Assembly (NCBI GenBank): GCA_001464955.1 | Contig: LNEM01000034.1 | Span: forward strand, 18,558 to 82,557 | DNA: 64,000 bases | Direction of reading: 5' to 3' | Source of the DNA: Rhizobiales bacterium Ga0077537 | GTDB taxonomy: Bacteria > Pseudomonadota > Alphaproteobacteria > Rhizobiales > Hyphomicrobiaceae | Shown: piece by piece, positions 19,611-28,145 of the stretch | How positions within the stretch are numbered: position 1 is the stretch's first letter | How the letters are laid out: each line of letters starts with the position of its first letter | Translations under genes and position numbers: made by a program | The notes under the pieces: model-generated | The model's input: the letters and a program-made list of their open reading frames with translations, nothing else | Databases searched by the model: none | What the model was told of the DNA's origin: nothing

Positions 19611-20852
19611 ATGACGGCTCCGGCAAACGGCGTGTTCGACATCGCCATCGGCGGCGGCAGCTTCGCGGGCCTCGCGCTGGCGCTCGCCATCGTCAGGGCG
19701 TCCCACACGGGGCTCACGGTTGCCGTGGTCGACCGGAGCCTTCCAGGTCCCGATCCGATGAAGCCCGACCCCCGCGCCTTCGCGCTTGCGGCGGGCTCGC
19801 GACGGCTGCTCGAGGCGATCGGCGTCTGGCCGGCCGTGGCCAGCGAGGCCGAGCCGGTGAGTGGCATCGACATCACGGATTCCGACCTCGGCGACTTCAT
19901 GAGGCCGCTGGCGCTCTCCTACGACACCACGCTCGACGGCGAGCCGCAAATGCTGATCCTGCCGGCCGATACGCTGCGGGCGGCGCTGGTGGACGCCGTG
20001 CTCGCGGAGCCCGACGTGACGCTCGTGACCGGCAGCGACATTGCCGGCCTCGACATGGCGCCGGGCTACGGACGGATCCGGCTCCGAAACGGAGACAGCA
20101 TTGCGGGGCGTCTCGTGGTGGCGGCCGACGGCGCGCGCTCGACGCTCCGGGACGCGGCCGGCATCTCCATCGTCGGGGGACATTACGGGCAGCGCGGCAT
20201 CATCACCGTGGTCAGTCATGGGGAGGAGCACGGCGGCCGGGCGGTGCAGCACTTCCTGCCGGGCGGGCCGTTCGCGATGCTGCCGCTGCCGGCCAAGCGG
20301 ACGTGCATCACGTGGTCCGAATGCGAGGCCGAGGCGACACGCATCCTGGCGCTCGACGACGTGGCGTTCCTCGCCGAGGTGCAGCTGCGCGCCGGCTGGC
20401 AACGGGGGGAACTGGCGCTCGAGGGCCCGAGGGCCTCATGGCCGCTCGCGACACATCTGGCGCGCGGGCTCGTCGCGTCGCGATTGGCGCTCATCGGGGA
20501 TGCGGCGCGGGCCGTGCATCCGATCGCCGGGCAGGGCGTCAATCTGGGGTTCCGGGACGTCGCAGCCCTCGTCGAAGCGCTCGCGGACGGCGTGGGGCTC
20601 GGGCTCGAAGCGGGGGATGTGACGATACTCGAGCGCTACGAGCGATGGCGGCGGGCGGACGGCACGCAGGCGGCGATGGCGTTCAGCGCGCTCAATGCGC
20701 TCTTCTCGAACACGTCACGGCCGCTGCGGGCGGTCCGTACGGCTGGGCTCGGGCTGGTCGACCGCTTGCCGGGCGTGAAGGAAATGCTGGTCAGGGAGGC
20801 GGCCGGCACCACCGGCTTGCCCCCCAAGCTGCTGACGGGCGGGACGCTCTGA
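19611..20852 (+). CDS. UbiH/UbiF/COQ6-family FAD-dependent hydroxylase
   Basis: DIAIGGGSFAGLALALAI; VVAADGARSTLRDAAGI; LALIGDAARAVHPIAGQGVNLGFRDVAAL. Confidence 0.9.
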   Translation: MTAPANGVFDIAIGGGSFAGLALALAIVRASHTGLTVAVVDRSLPGPDPMKPDPRAFALAAGSRRLLEAIGVWPAVASEAEPVSGIDITDSDLGDFMRPLALSYDTTLDGEPQMLILPADTLRAALVDAVLAEPDVTLVTGSDIAGLDMAPGYGRIRLRNGDSIAGRLVVAADGARSTLRDAAGISIVGGHYGQRGIITVVSHGEEHGGRAVQHFLPGGPFAMLPLPAKRTCITWSECEAEATRILALDDVAFLAEVQLRAGWQRGELALEGPRASWPLATHLARGLVASRLALIGDAARAVHPIAGQGVNLGFRDVAALVEALADGVGLGLEAGDVTILERYERWRRADGTQAAMAFSALNALFSNTSRPLRAVRTAGLGLVDRLPGVKEMLVREAAGTTGLPPKLLTGGTL

Positions 20853-20886
20853 GGCGCCCCACCCGGCCGTTGTCCCACACGCGCAC

Positions 20887-21648
20887 CTACCAGCTGCGTC
20901 GCGCACCGGTATCGATGTGGAAGAGACCGCCGCCATAGTGCTTGAAGCCGCCGACGAGGCTGCGGATGAAGCTCGACGCGGCGCGCCAGTTGCCGTGCAC
21001 CCGGAAGTCGGCGGCATCACCAGTCAGGTGCATGGAGCGCCGCGCGCCACCGACGCGGGCATTGCGGGAACGGCTGCGGCATGTCGAATTGACGGTCACG
21101 GAGCCGAACTGGGAAGCGACCTGTGCGATGACACTCCGCAGCGACCCGTTCAGGCAGCCCGCGCTGGCCACCCACCGCACACCACCGCCGCCGGCGATGC
21201 TGCGCTGCGGCCGCGCCTGCGGCACGTAGGTTGGACCGAGGCTTGCTACCTGTACGCCACGCCTGGCGGCGGTCCTGCGGGACTTCCGGGGCGCGGGGGA
21301 CCGATCGTAAACGAGGGACCGCGGCGCCTTTGCCTTCTTGCGCGTGGCGCGACGGGGGGCTGCCTCGTCATCGATGTCGGACAGCGCGGCGACAACGATC
21401 GGGCGGGAGGTCCGGAACGTTTCCTTGTTCCAGTATTCGGGCGTATCTGCCCGCGCCTCCAGCGTCGGCATCCAGAACACGGCCATCACGGCTGCGACGA
21501 GCACGGCCATCAATCGCGCACCACCGGCACGCGTCAGTTGCGCGCCATCGGCACGCGTCAGTTGCGCGCCATCGGCACGCGTCAGTTGCGCGCCATCGGC
21601 ACGCGTCAGTTGCGCGCCATCGGCGCGACCCCAACCTCGACAGAGCAT
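20887..21648 (-). CDS. D-Ala-D-Ala carboxypeptidase/YcbK-like (M15-type) secreted protein; start uncertain (21648 or 21510)
   Basis: C-terminal RSMHLTGDAADFRVHGNWRAASSFIRSLVGGFKHYGGGLFHIDTGARRSW; MAVLVAAVMAVFWMPTLEARAD is a possible signal peptide starting at 21510. Confidence 0.75.
   Translation of the reverse strand: MLCRGWGRADGAQLTRADGAQLTRADGAQLTRADGAQLTRAGGARLMAVLVAAVMAVFWMPTLEARADTPEYWNKETFRTSRPIVVAALSDIDDEAAPRRATRKKAKAPRSLVYDRSPAPRKSRRTAARRGVQVASLGPTYVPQARPQRSIAGGGGVRWVASAGCLNGSLRSVIAQVASQFGSVTVNSTCRSRSRNARVGGARRSMHLTGDAADFRVHGNWRAASSFIRSLVGGFKHYGGGLFHIDTGARRSW
21526..21621. repeat. 24-bp tandem repeat, 4 identical copies plus a partial copy
   Basis: Unit GGCACGCGTCAGTTGCGCGCCATC starts at 21526, 21550, 21574 and 21598; reads as QLTRADGA octapeptides in the minus-strand ORF. 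Confidence 0.95.
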
Positions 21649-21886
21649 GAATTCACTCCCCTGCTCCTCGCCGTGCGGTCGTCGGACGAAGCTCACGCAT
21701 GAGGGGGGGCGCCCGCACGGCCATTCCCCGACAGGGGCCGGCAAGTAGCGGCGACGGTCTCGAAATGGGACGAGCAAGTGTGCATATGGTTTACAGGCAT
21801 GGTTAACGGAATCAACCTTCGGACGCTCGCTTGAAGCGACGGTCTCGAGCCAGATCAGAGGGTTACATTGTAGCTTTCACGATAAA

Positions 21887-21910
21887 CGCCCGGGAGCTGG
21901 CTCCCGGGCG
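21887..21910 (-). terminator. Hairpin/terminator downstream of the DUF1150 gene
   Basis: CGCCCGGGAG-CTGG-CTCCCGGGCG perfect 10-bp stem followed by TTTATC on the minus strand. Confidence 0.6.
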
Positions 21911-21942
21911 GCGCTCTCAGGCACATGCTTCGGCCGGCGTAC

Positions 21943-22269
21943 TCAGTGGACGCTGGCGATTTCGAGTTCGCCGTCGAGGGCGTGCCCCACGGCAGCCTGA
22001 CGGCTGTCCGTCAGGGCGATGGGTGTCCCGTCGGCGGCATGCAAGGCGTACAGATCGATGCCTCGCGGCAGGCCCTTGATGCTCGGGAACATGCGACGGG
22101 CTTCGGCGCTGGTCATCGACTTGATGTAGGCGACCTGACCGTCCCCCAGACGCGCGAGCTCGATTTCGGTGATGAGAGACTGCCGGGCTTCCATGGACCG
22201 GACCCGTGACCGGGCCGGACGGCGAGCCGGGGCACGCGTTGCACCGGGGCGCTTCTTGGTCTTCTGCAT
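21943..22269 (-). CDS. DUF1150 family protein
   Basis: ARLGDGQVAYIKSMTSAEARRMFPSIKGLPRGIDLYALHAADGTPIALTDSRQAAVGHA; adjacent to an Hsp20 gene. Confidence 0.8.
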   Translation of the reverse strand: MQKTKKRPGATRAPARRPARSRVRSMEARQSLITEIELARLGDGQVAYIKSMTSAEARRMFPSIKGLPRGIDLYALHAADGTPIALTDSRQAAVGHALDGELEIASVH

Positions 22270-22401
22270 AACGCCACTCCTTCCTGCCTGGCTTACCGAG
22301 GCACGAATGCAAGCACTTTAGCGGAACCCTTGACAGGCGCCGCTTCGCCGCTTGCCAGTATGATCATTCGATTCTTAAGAGCGCGCTGTGACAGAAACGG
22401 C

Positions 22402-22839
22402 TCACGATCCAGCTTTCTGCCGGCCGATCTCGATGCGCCGCACCATGCGATCGGGCTCGTGACGGACCAAATCCACCGTCAACAGGCCGTTCTCGAGATC
22501 TGCGGAGCGCACCTCGATGCCGTCGGCAAGGACGAACGTGCGCTGGAATTGGCGCGCTGCTATGCCGCGGTGCAGATACTCCCGCGAGCGGTCGTCCTCC
22601 TGCTTGCCACGTACGACGAGCTGATTGTCCTCGACCAGCACCTCGAGCTGCTCCCGTCGGAAGCCGGCGACGGCGAGCACGATCCGCAGCGTCTCGGGCC
22701 CGCTCTCCGAACGGGCTACGCGCTCGATGTTGTAGGGCGGATAGCCGTCGGCGCCACCCTTTCCGACACGATCGATCAGGCGTTCGATCTCTTCGAACCC
22801 CAGAAGCAGGGGGCTGGACATGAGTGTCATGCGAGTCAT
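22402..22839 (-). CDS. Hsp20 family small heat shock protein
   Basis: GYPPYNIERVARSESGPETLRIVLAVAGFRREQLEVLVEDNQLVVRGKQ...REYLHRGIAARQFQRTFVLADGIEV. Confidence 0.92.
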   Translation of the reverse strand: MTRMTLMSSPLLLGFEEIERLIDRVGKGGADGYPPYNIERVARSESGPETLRIVLAVAGFRREQLEVLVEDNQLVVRGKQEDDRSREYLHRGIAARQFQRTFVLADGIEVRSADLENGLLTVDLVRHEPDRMVRRIEIGRQKAGS

Positions 22840-23013
22840 GCGGTGCAAAGCCCTTTGAGCAAGCGACCTTGTAGCAACGCTGCCGCCGACGGAGCCGACG
22901 GCGCGGCCCTCCTCGAGGCGCCGCTGCGTTAGGCTACATATGGGACTCGGGCGCGGCCCGATCAATCGGTCTCCGAAAATACTTCGGACACCAGAACGGC
23001 CGCCGGCCTCACC

Positions 23014-23388
23014 TCAAGGCTTGGGTTGCATGCGCTGCGCGGCGTCGCTCATGAGGCGCGCAAGCTCCTGAGACTGCTCGGCATAGATGCGCATCTGCTT
23101 CTGGGCGTAGCGGGACTGGATCTCCATGGCCTCGCGCGCATCGCGGGCGCGAGCCAGCTCGGTGGCGAAGGAGAAGCTCGATTCGAGGTTCTCCTGGGCG
23201 TAGCGCATGGCCTTGCCCTGCACCTCACGCGCGCCGTCGGCCATGGCGCCCGACGACCTCGTCATCATGTCCTGGGCCTTGCGCGCCATGTCCAGGAACT
23301 GCGCATAGGCCTGGCGAGCCTGCTCGACGTTGCGCTCTGCCATCTCGCGCATCTGAGGCGGGATCTCGAAGGGAGGCGTTTCGGACAT
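23014..23388 (-). CDS. Phasin family protein
   Basis: MSETPPFEIPPQMREMAERNVEQARQAYAQFLDMARKAQDMM...YAQENLESSFSFATELARARDAREAMEIQSRYAQKQM. Confidence 0.88.
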   Translation of the reverse strand: MSETPPFEIPPQMREMAERNVEQARQAYAQFLDMARKAQDMMTRSSGAMADGAREVQGKAMRYAQENLESSFSFATELARARDAREAMEIQSRYAQKQMRIYAEQSQELARLMSDAAQRMQPKP

Positions 23389-23583
23389 CAGATCGGTCTC
23401 CTCGACAGGACAGCAAGGGGCGCACCGGCACCAGTCCGACGCCCGGATGCCGAGACTAGCACAGGCTTGCTGCATGGCGAGTGGAAGCGGGGTGGCCGGC
23501 GCCGTCCGCGTTCGGGGGCCAACGGCTCGACGGTGGACCGTGACGTCCCGGCATTCTAGAGAGAGGCATCGAAGCCCGGGGGC

Positions 23584-24303
23584 ATGTCCATGCACGACAA
23601 CGAGCGGCTCGCGCCTGAGCCCCTGGACCTCGGCCGGCTCGCCCACGAGTTGCGGACACCACTGGCTGCGATCCAGTCCATGGCCGATGCCTTGGCCGGG
23701 GGGCATCTCGGGACGGTGGGCGATCCGCGCCACCAGAGCTATCTGGTCAACATCCGCGAGACGGCGCAGCATGCGCTCGCCGTGATCGACGGAATGATGG
23801 CAGACGGCGGCCGATCGGCAGCGCTGGCCCACGAAGCGCCCGGCCCGGTCGATCTCGGCGCAATCGCACACGAGGTTGCGGCGAGCCTCGCTCTCCTCGC
23901 GGAGCATGCGGGCGTCCGGCTGCAGGTCGTAGCGGAGAACCAAGGGGCGTCGCGGGCGCTGGCACGACCGACCGAGGTGCGCCAGATGTTAATCAACCTC
24001 GTCTCGAACGGGATCACGCACGCCGGCCGAGGGGCATCCGTCCAGATCCGCACCGACGCACCCAGGGACGACGGGCTGGTCGCGATCGAGATCGTGGACG
24101 ATGGGCCGGGCATCGCCGAGGGCGTGCTCGCTGTACTCGCCAGCGGTCGAGAGCTGGCCGATACCACGGCCGCTGCGCCGCGCCGCCGGTTGCGCCTCGG
24201 CCTCGCCGTGACGCGGGCGCTCGCCATCGCCAACGGCGGGCGTCTCGATCTCGAAACGGGGCGTGCCGGGACGCGGGCGCTGCTGCTGCTGCCGGCCGCC
24301 TGA
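23584..24303 (+). CDS. Sensor histidine kinase (HisKA + HATPase), no evident membrane segment
   Basis: LGRLAHELRTPLAAIQSMADAL; LINLVSNGITHAG; DDGPGIAEGVL; RLGLAVTRALAIANGGRLDLETG. Confidence 0.88.
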   Translation: MSMHDNERLAPEPLDLGRLAHELRTPLAAIQSMADALAGGHLGTVGDPRHQSYLVNIRETAQHALAVIDGMMADGGRSAALAHEAPGPVDLGAIAHEVAASLALLAEHAGVRLQVVAENQGASRALARPTEVRQMLINLVSNGITHAGRGASVQIRTDAPRDDGLVAIEIVDDGPGIAEGVLAVLASGRELADTTAAAPRRRLRLGLAVTRALAIANGGRLDLETGRAGTRALLLLPAA

Positions 24304-24332
24304 GCGTAGCGCCGCCAATCGGCGCGGTCGCT

Positions 24333-25862
24333 CTACCAGGCGGGCGGCGTCCACTCGGTCGTCTCGTCGATCGGGTAGGATGGTCGCGGCAGATGGCTGA
24401 ACTGGAGCCGCTCGAGCACGGGTGACGTCAGGCCCTGGGTATCCACCTCGAAGACAAGCTCGGGCGGGAACCAGGGCAGGAAGCCCGAGCGGAAATGCCC
24501 GCGCGACTTCACGGCCACCGTGTGCGCCTTGCCGATGTCGAGGCCGAAGATCTCGAAGAACATCGGATCGGACGTCTGCGAACGGTCGGAAATGACGACC
24601 GCCGTAACGCCGCCGATGCGCAGCGCCGCGGACGGGCCGAGGCGCAAGGTGCGGCCCTGAGCGTGGCCGAGGCGGCCGACGAAGGTGCCGTGGTGCAAGC
24701 CCACCACCTCGGCGTCGGCCTCGAAGGGGGCGTCGCACGGGAGGCCGGAGTGGCTGTTGAACGTCGCCCGGATGCGGCCGCCGACGCCCGCCGCGTGGGC
24801 CATCTTGGCGAGTGGCGGATCGAAGAACGAACCGATCAGAACATCCTCGGCGCCCGACCAGACCAGCGCCGACAGAAGTTCCGTCGTGCGGCCCGTGCCG
24901 CCGCCGCCGGGATTGTCGCCGCTGTCCGAGAAGATGACCGGCGCGCGGTTGCGGTCCTGCGCCATTGCGACAGCCGCGGAGAGCGGTGTCAGGGTCTTGC
25001 GGAAGCGGGCGCGGTTCGACCAGCCGAGGCCGGCGATCTCTTTCGCGAGCGACCGGGCGTGGGCGACGTCGCGGCGCGCCGTGACTATGATCGCGACGCC
25101 GTTCTTCGTGCTGTCGGAGAACACGAAGCCGCCGAAGATCGACACGTTGAGGATATCGCCCGCGAACTCGGCGCGGCGACGCGTGCCGAGGTCGATCATC
25201 TCGCCGTAGGGGCCGCTCGCCGTCAGCAGGTTCACTGACGCCGGCGTCAGCGGCAGCCGGATGAAGGCCGTCTTCGGGTCGGCGAGACCGGCGAGCATCA
25301 GGCGCAGGGCCAGCGCCGCCTCCTCACCGCGCTCGATGTAGTCGACGTGCGGGTTGGTGCGGTAGCCGACGATCAGGTCGGATTGCTCGACCATGCGCTC
25401 CGAGATGTTGCCGTGAAGATCGAGGGTCACCACGACGCGCGCCTTCGGCCCGGCGATCTCGCGGGCCAGCGCGATCACCTCGCCATCCGGATCGTCGCGG
25501 TCGGTGGCGATCATGGCGCCGTGGTTCGAGACGTAGACCGCATCGAGCGGACCGGCTGCCTTCAGGCCCTCGCGGATGCGCGCGAGGTAGTCGTCCATCA
25601 GGCGGCCGTCGATCGCGCCGAGGGGGTGGCAGGCGGCGAGCAGGATCGGCACCGGCTGCCAGGGACCGGTCGCGTCCATCGTGCGGATGAACGCCGACGC
25701 CTCGCCGAGCATGAACGGGTTCTCCATGCGCGCCGCCGAGAGGATCTCTTCGCCCTCGAGCACGTAGAAGTCCTCGAAGTCCGACGCCTTGGCGACCGGC
25801 GCGAAGCGATTGCTCTCGAGCCAGACGCCTATGATGGCGACGCGGGGGGCGGTGGACGACAT
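24333..25862 (-). CDS. M81 family metallopeptidase (MlrC-like)
   Basis: VAIIGVWLESNRFAPVAKASDFEDF; VTLDLHGNISERMVEQSDLIVGYRTNPHVDYIERGEEAA; FSDSGDNPGGGGTGRTTELL. Confidence 0.88.
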   Translation of the reverse strand: MSSTAPRVAIIGVWLESNRFAPVAKASDFEDFYVLEGEEILSAARMENPFMLGEASAFIRTMDATGPWQPVPILLAACHPLGAIDGRLMDDYLARIREGLKAAGPLDAVYVSNHGAMIATDRDDPDGEVIALAREIAGPKARVVVTLDLHGNISERMVEQSDLIVGYRTNPHVDYIERGEEAALALRLMLAGLADPKTAFIRLPLTPASVNLLTASGPYGEMIDLGTRRRAEFAGDILNVSIFGGFVFSDSTKNGVAIIVTARRDVAHARSLAKEIAGLGWSNRARFRKTLTPLSAAVAMAQDRNRAPVIFSDSGDNPGGGGTGRTTELLSALVWSGAEDVLIGSFFDPPLAKMAHAAGVGGRIRATFNSHSGLPCDAPFEADAEVVGLHHGTFVGRLGHAQGRTLRLGPSAALRIGGVTAVVISDRSQTSDPMFFEIFGLDIGKAHTVAVKSRGHFRSGFLPWFPPELVFEVDTQGLTSPVLERLQFSHLPRPSYPIDETTEWTPPAW

Positions 25863-25983
25863 GGAAACTCCCGTTGCGAGCGGCGGCGGCACGCCGACGA
25901 TGACGATCCGTTGAAGGTCCAGCTTAGCCGGGGAGTGGCGGGCTGCGAAGACTGGAGGCACGCGGGCGGCTGCGGCGGCACTT

Positions 25984-26032
25984 CTTCCCCCTCTCCCCGT
26001 CCCTCACAGGGAGAGGGTCGGGGTGAGGGGCA
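25984..26032. repeat. GGGAGAGGG-type inverted repeat
   Basis: CCCTCTCCC ... GGGAGAGGGTCGGGGTGAGGGG; same core as the 3979 and 7519 repeats. Confidence 0.75.
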
Positions 26033-26053
26033 GTCACAAAGTTGAGTGTCGCT

Positions 26054-26145
26054 GTCGCTCGGCTCGGCCTGGGCGAGGCCAACACCGCAGCGATCCCGGG
26101 TCTCCGCACGAGCCGTGGGCTCGCGCGTCGCCCGGGAGCGCAAGG
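26054..26145. repeat. 92-bp dispersed palindromic repeat, copy A (copy B at 26509-26600)
   Basis: GTCGCTCGGCTCGGCCTGGGCGAGGCCA...GATCCCGGGTCTCCGC...GCCCGGGAGCGCAAGG; few substitutions between copies. Confidence 0.9.
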
Positions 26146-26508
26146 GGAGAGGCGGACGCGCGGACAGGCGCGGAGCGCGCTGGTGGGACGCTCACCCCAC
26201 CTGCGTCCCCGGCCGAAGCGCTTTAGCGCGGAGAGCCGGGGTCTTCACAGGTGACGACGATCGCGCCACGCCCACCACTGCGCCCCCCGGCCGAGGGGCA
26301 CCGCCCCGAGAGCCGGGGTCGCTTGGGTCGCTTGGAACGAAATGCGCACGGCGTTAACCGCCCTATCGGCCCGACTCATCCTCAACTCCACGTCATGCCC
26401 GCGAAGTCGGGCACCCACGGCATGTCGCGACGGCTGTGCGGCCCGTCGTGGGTCCGCGCCTTCGCGGGGATGACGCTGTGGAGGCGGATGGCAGAGTGCG
26501 AACTGGGG

Positions 26509-26600
26509 GTCGCTCGGCTCGGTCTGGGCGAGGCCATCACTGCAGCGATCCCGGGTCTCCGCCCGAGCCATGGGCTCGCGCGTAGCCCGGGAACGCAAGG
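26509..26600. repeat. 92-bp dispersed palindromic repeat, copy B
   Basis: Nearly identical to 26054-26145. Confidence 0.9.
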
Positions 26601-26951
26601 AGCGGCGAGCACATTCGACTGGTCGAGTGCTGCCCCTCACCCTGACCCTCTCTCCGTACGGGACGGGGAGAGGGTCGGGGTGTTGCGGGACGTTTCCAAT
26701 GGCCGCGAGCCGCACTCGGCCGCTCCGCCAGCGCCGGATGCAACAGCTGCCACCGTGCCAACCCGCTCGATCAAATCGGTCAATGGGCCAACCATTGGTG
26801 GTCTCATCGTAATTTCCGATGAGACCACCAGCGAAAAGCAACTGGTCATGAATAATCGCAGCCACCACGTAACGAACGTGAGGGCAACTTTGTGCGACGT
26901 GTGGCCTGAACGGGTTCAAATCCAACGATCAAGAAACTCGGGAGCAGCCGT

Positions 26952-27782
26952 GTGTCACAGTGCAAATCGATTCTGGTCCATCTGAAGTCCTATCAAGACT
27001 GGACGCCATCCATCGACGCGGCCATAGCCTTGGCCAAGCGCTTCGACGCCAAGTTGACCGGCCTCTACACGATCCGAGAATTGGCGATGATCAAGCTGGT
27101 GCTCGGCCCTGATCATCGCGCCGTTAGCGACGCCGAGGCTCGCGATGCGCCTCTCACAGAGGCGATGCGGACAAAATTCATGGATGCGTGCGCGCGCGCC
27201 GGGATCGATGCTCGCTTTGATATTGGCGAGGGCAACGCCAATGAGTTGCTCTCTTTCGCCGGTCGCTGCCACGACCTCGTGGTGATCGAGCAATCATCCG
27301 TTGGTCTTGATGGTCTCGGCGCGGATACAGCCGAGGAGTGTGCGGTTGCTTGCGGCATCCCAACGCTGATGGTGCCCAAGTCTGGAGACTACGCCGGAAT
27401 TGGCAGATGCATCGCCATAGGTTGGAATCACAGCCGTCAATCGGCCGCCGCGTTGCACGGTGCCCTCGCCCTGATCGGCAAAGCAGATCGCGTGGTGGTT
27501 CTCCAGGGCGCCGAGCGCGATCCAATGCCGAGCGTGACGAAGCGTCCTCAGGCAGATATCGCAGCCTACCTCAAACTCCATGCAGGCAACGTCACAGTGG
27601 CCAGGATCGCCGAGAGTGGAAAAGGTTCAGGGGTAGATCTGCAGTCTGCCGCGCTCGAAGCCGGGGCAGACCTGCTCGTCATGGGCGCATACGGACGCTC
27701 GGCCTGGCGGGAGTTCGTCTTCGGCGGGACAACGCGTGAGGTCATGCAGGAGTTGCGGCTGCCGGTACTGATGGCGCACTGA
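26952..27782 (+). CDS. Universal stress protein (UspA family)
   Basis: GTG start; KSILVHLKSYQDWTPSIDAAIALAKRFDAKLTGLYTI; GADLLVMGAYGRSAWREFVFGGTTREVM. Confidence 0.9.
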   Translation: MSQCKSILVHLKSYQDWTPSIDAAIALAKRFDAKLTGLYTIRELAMIKLVLGPDHRAVSDAEARDAPLTEAMRTKFMDACARAGIDARFDIGEGNANELLSFAGRCHDLVVIEQSSVGLDGLGADTAEECAVACGIPTLMVPKSGDYAGIGRCIAIGWNHSRQSAAALHGALALIGKADRVVVLQGAERDPMPSVTKRPQADIAAYLKLHAGNVTVARIAESGKGSGVDLQSAALEAGADLLVMGAYGRSAWREFVFGGTTREVMQELRLPVLMAH

Positions 27783-28145
27783 GCCGAGGTGATCTTGGCT
27801 GGCGGTGCCGACATTGGTTCGCGATGTTCGACCAAGGCCAGAATGCAGGCATCACGGGTGGACCGACGCGCTGTCTCGGCGGCTTCCGGACGTGCCCAGC
27901 TCTATGAACCGAGCCTGCGGCTGAATTGGTCCACGGCGAGGACCTATCGCGCAGCACGCTCCGCAGCGTCGGTTTTGACCCGGCTCGGATATTGCGAAGG
28001 CACGCACTTCCCCCTCTGCCCGTAAGGACGGGGAGAGGGGATGAGCGTTGAGAGACGTTCCCCAAGGCCCATTGGCCCCGGGCCACACCGGGCGCGAAAC
28101 CGATAGGCTCACTCGGTGATATGCCCCACTTCCTGCTGGCGCGCG

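Noticed and set aside
21526-21621. Possible CRISPR-like array
   Set aside because: Head-to-tail 24-bp units with no spacers; a simple tandem repeat.
22329-22373. CTTGACA...TATGAT promoter-like pair between DUF1150 and hsp20
   Set aside because: Spacer is about 23 nt, and it points along the plus strand where no gene follows.
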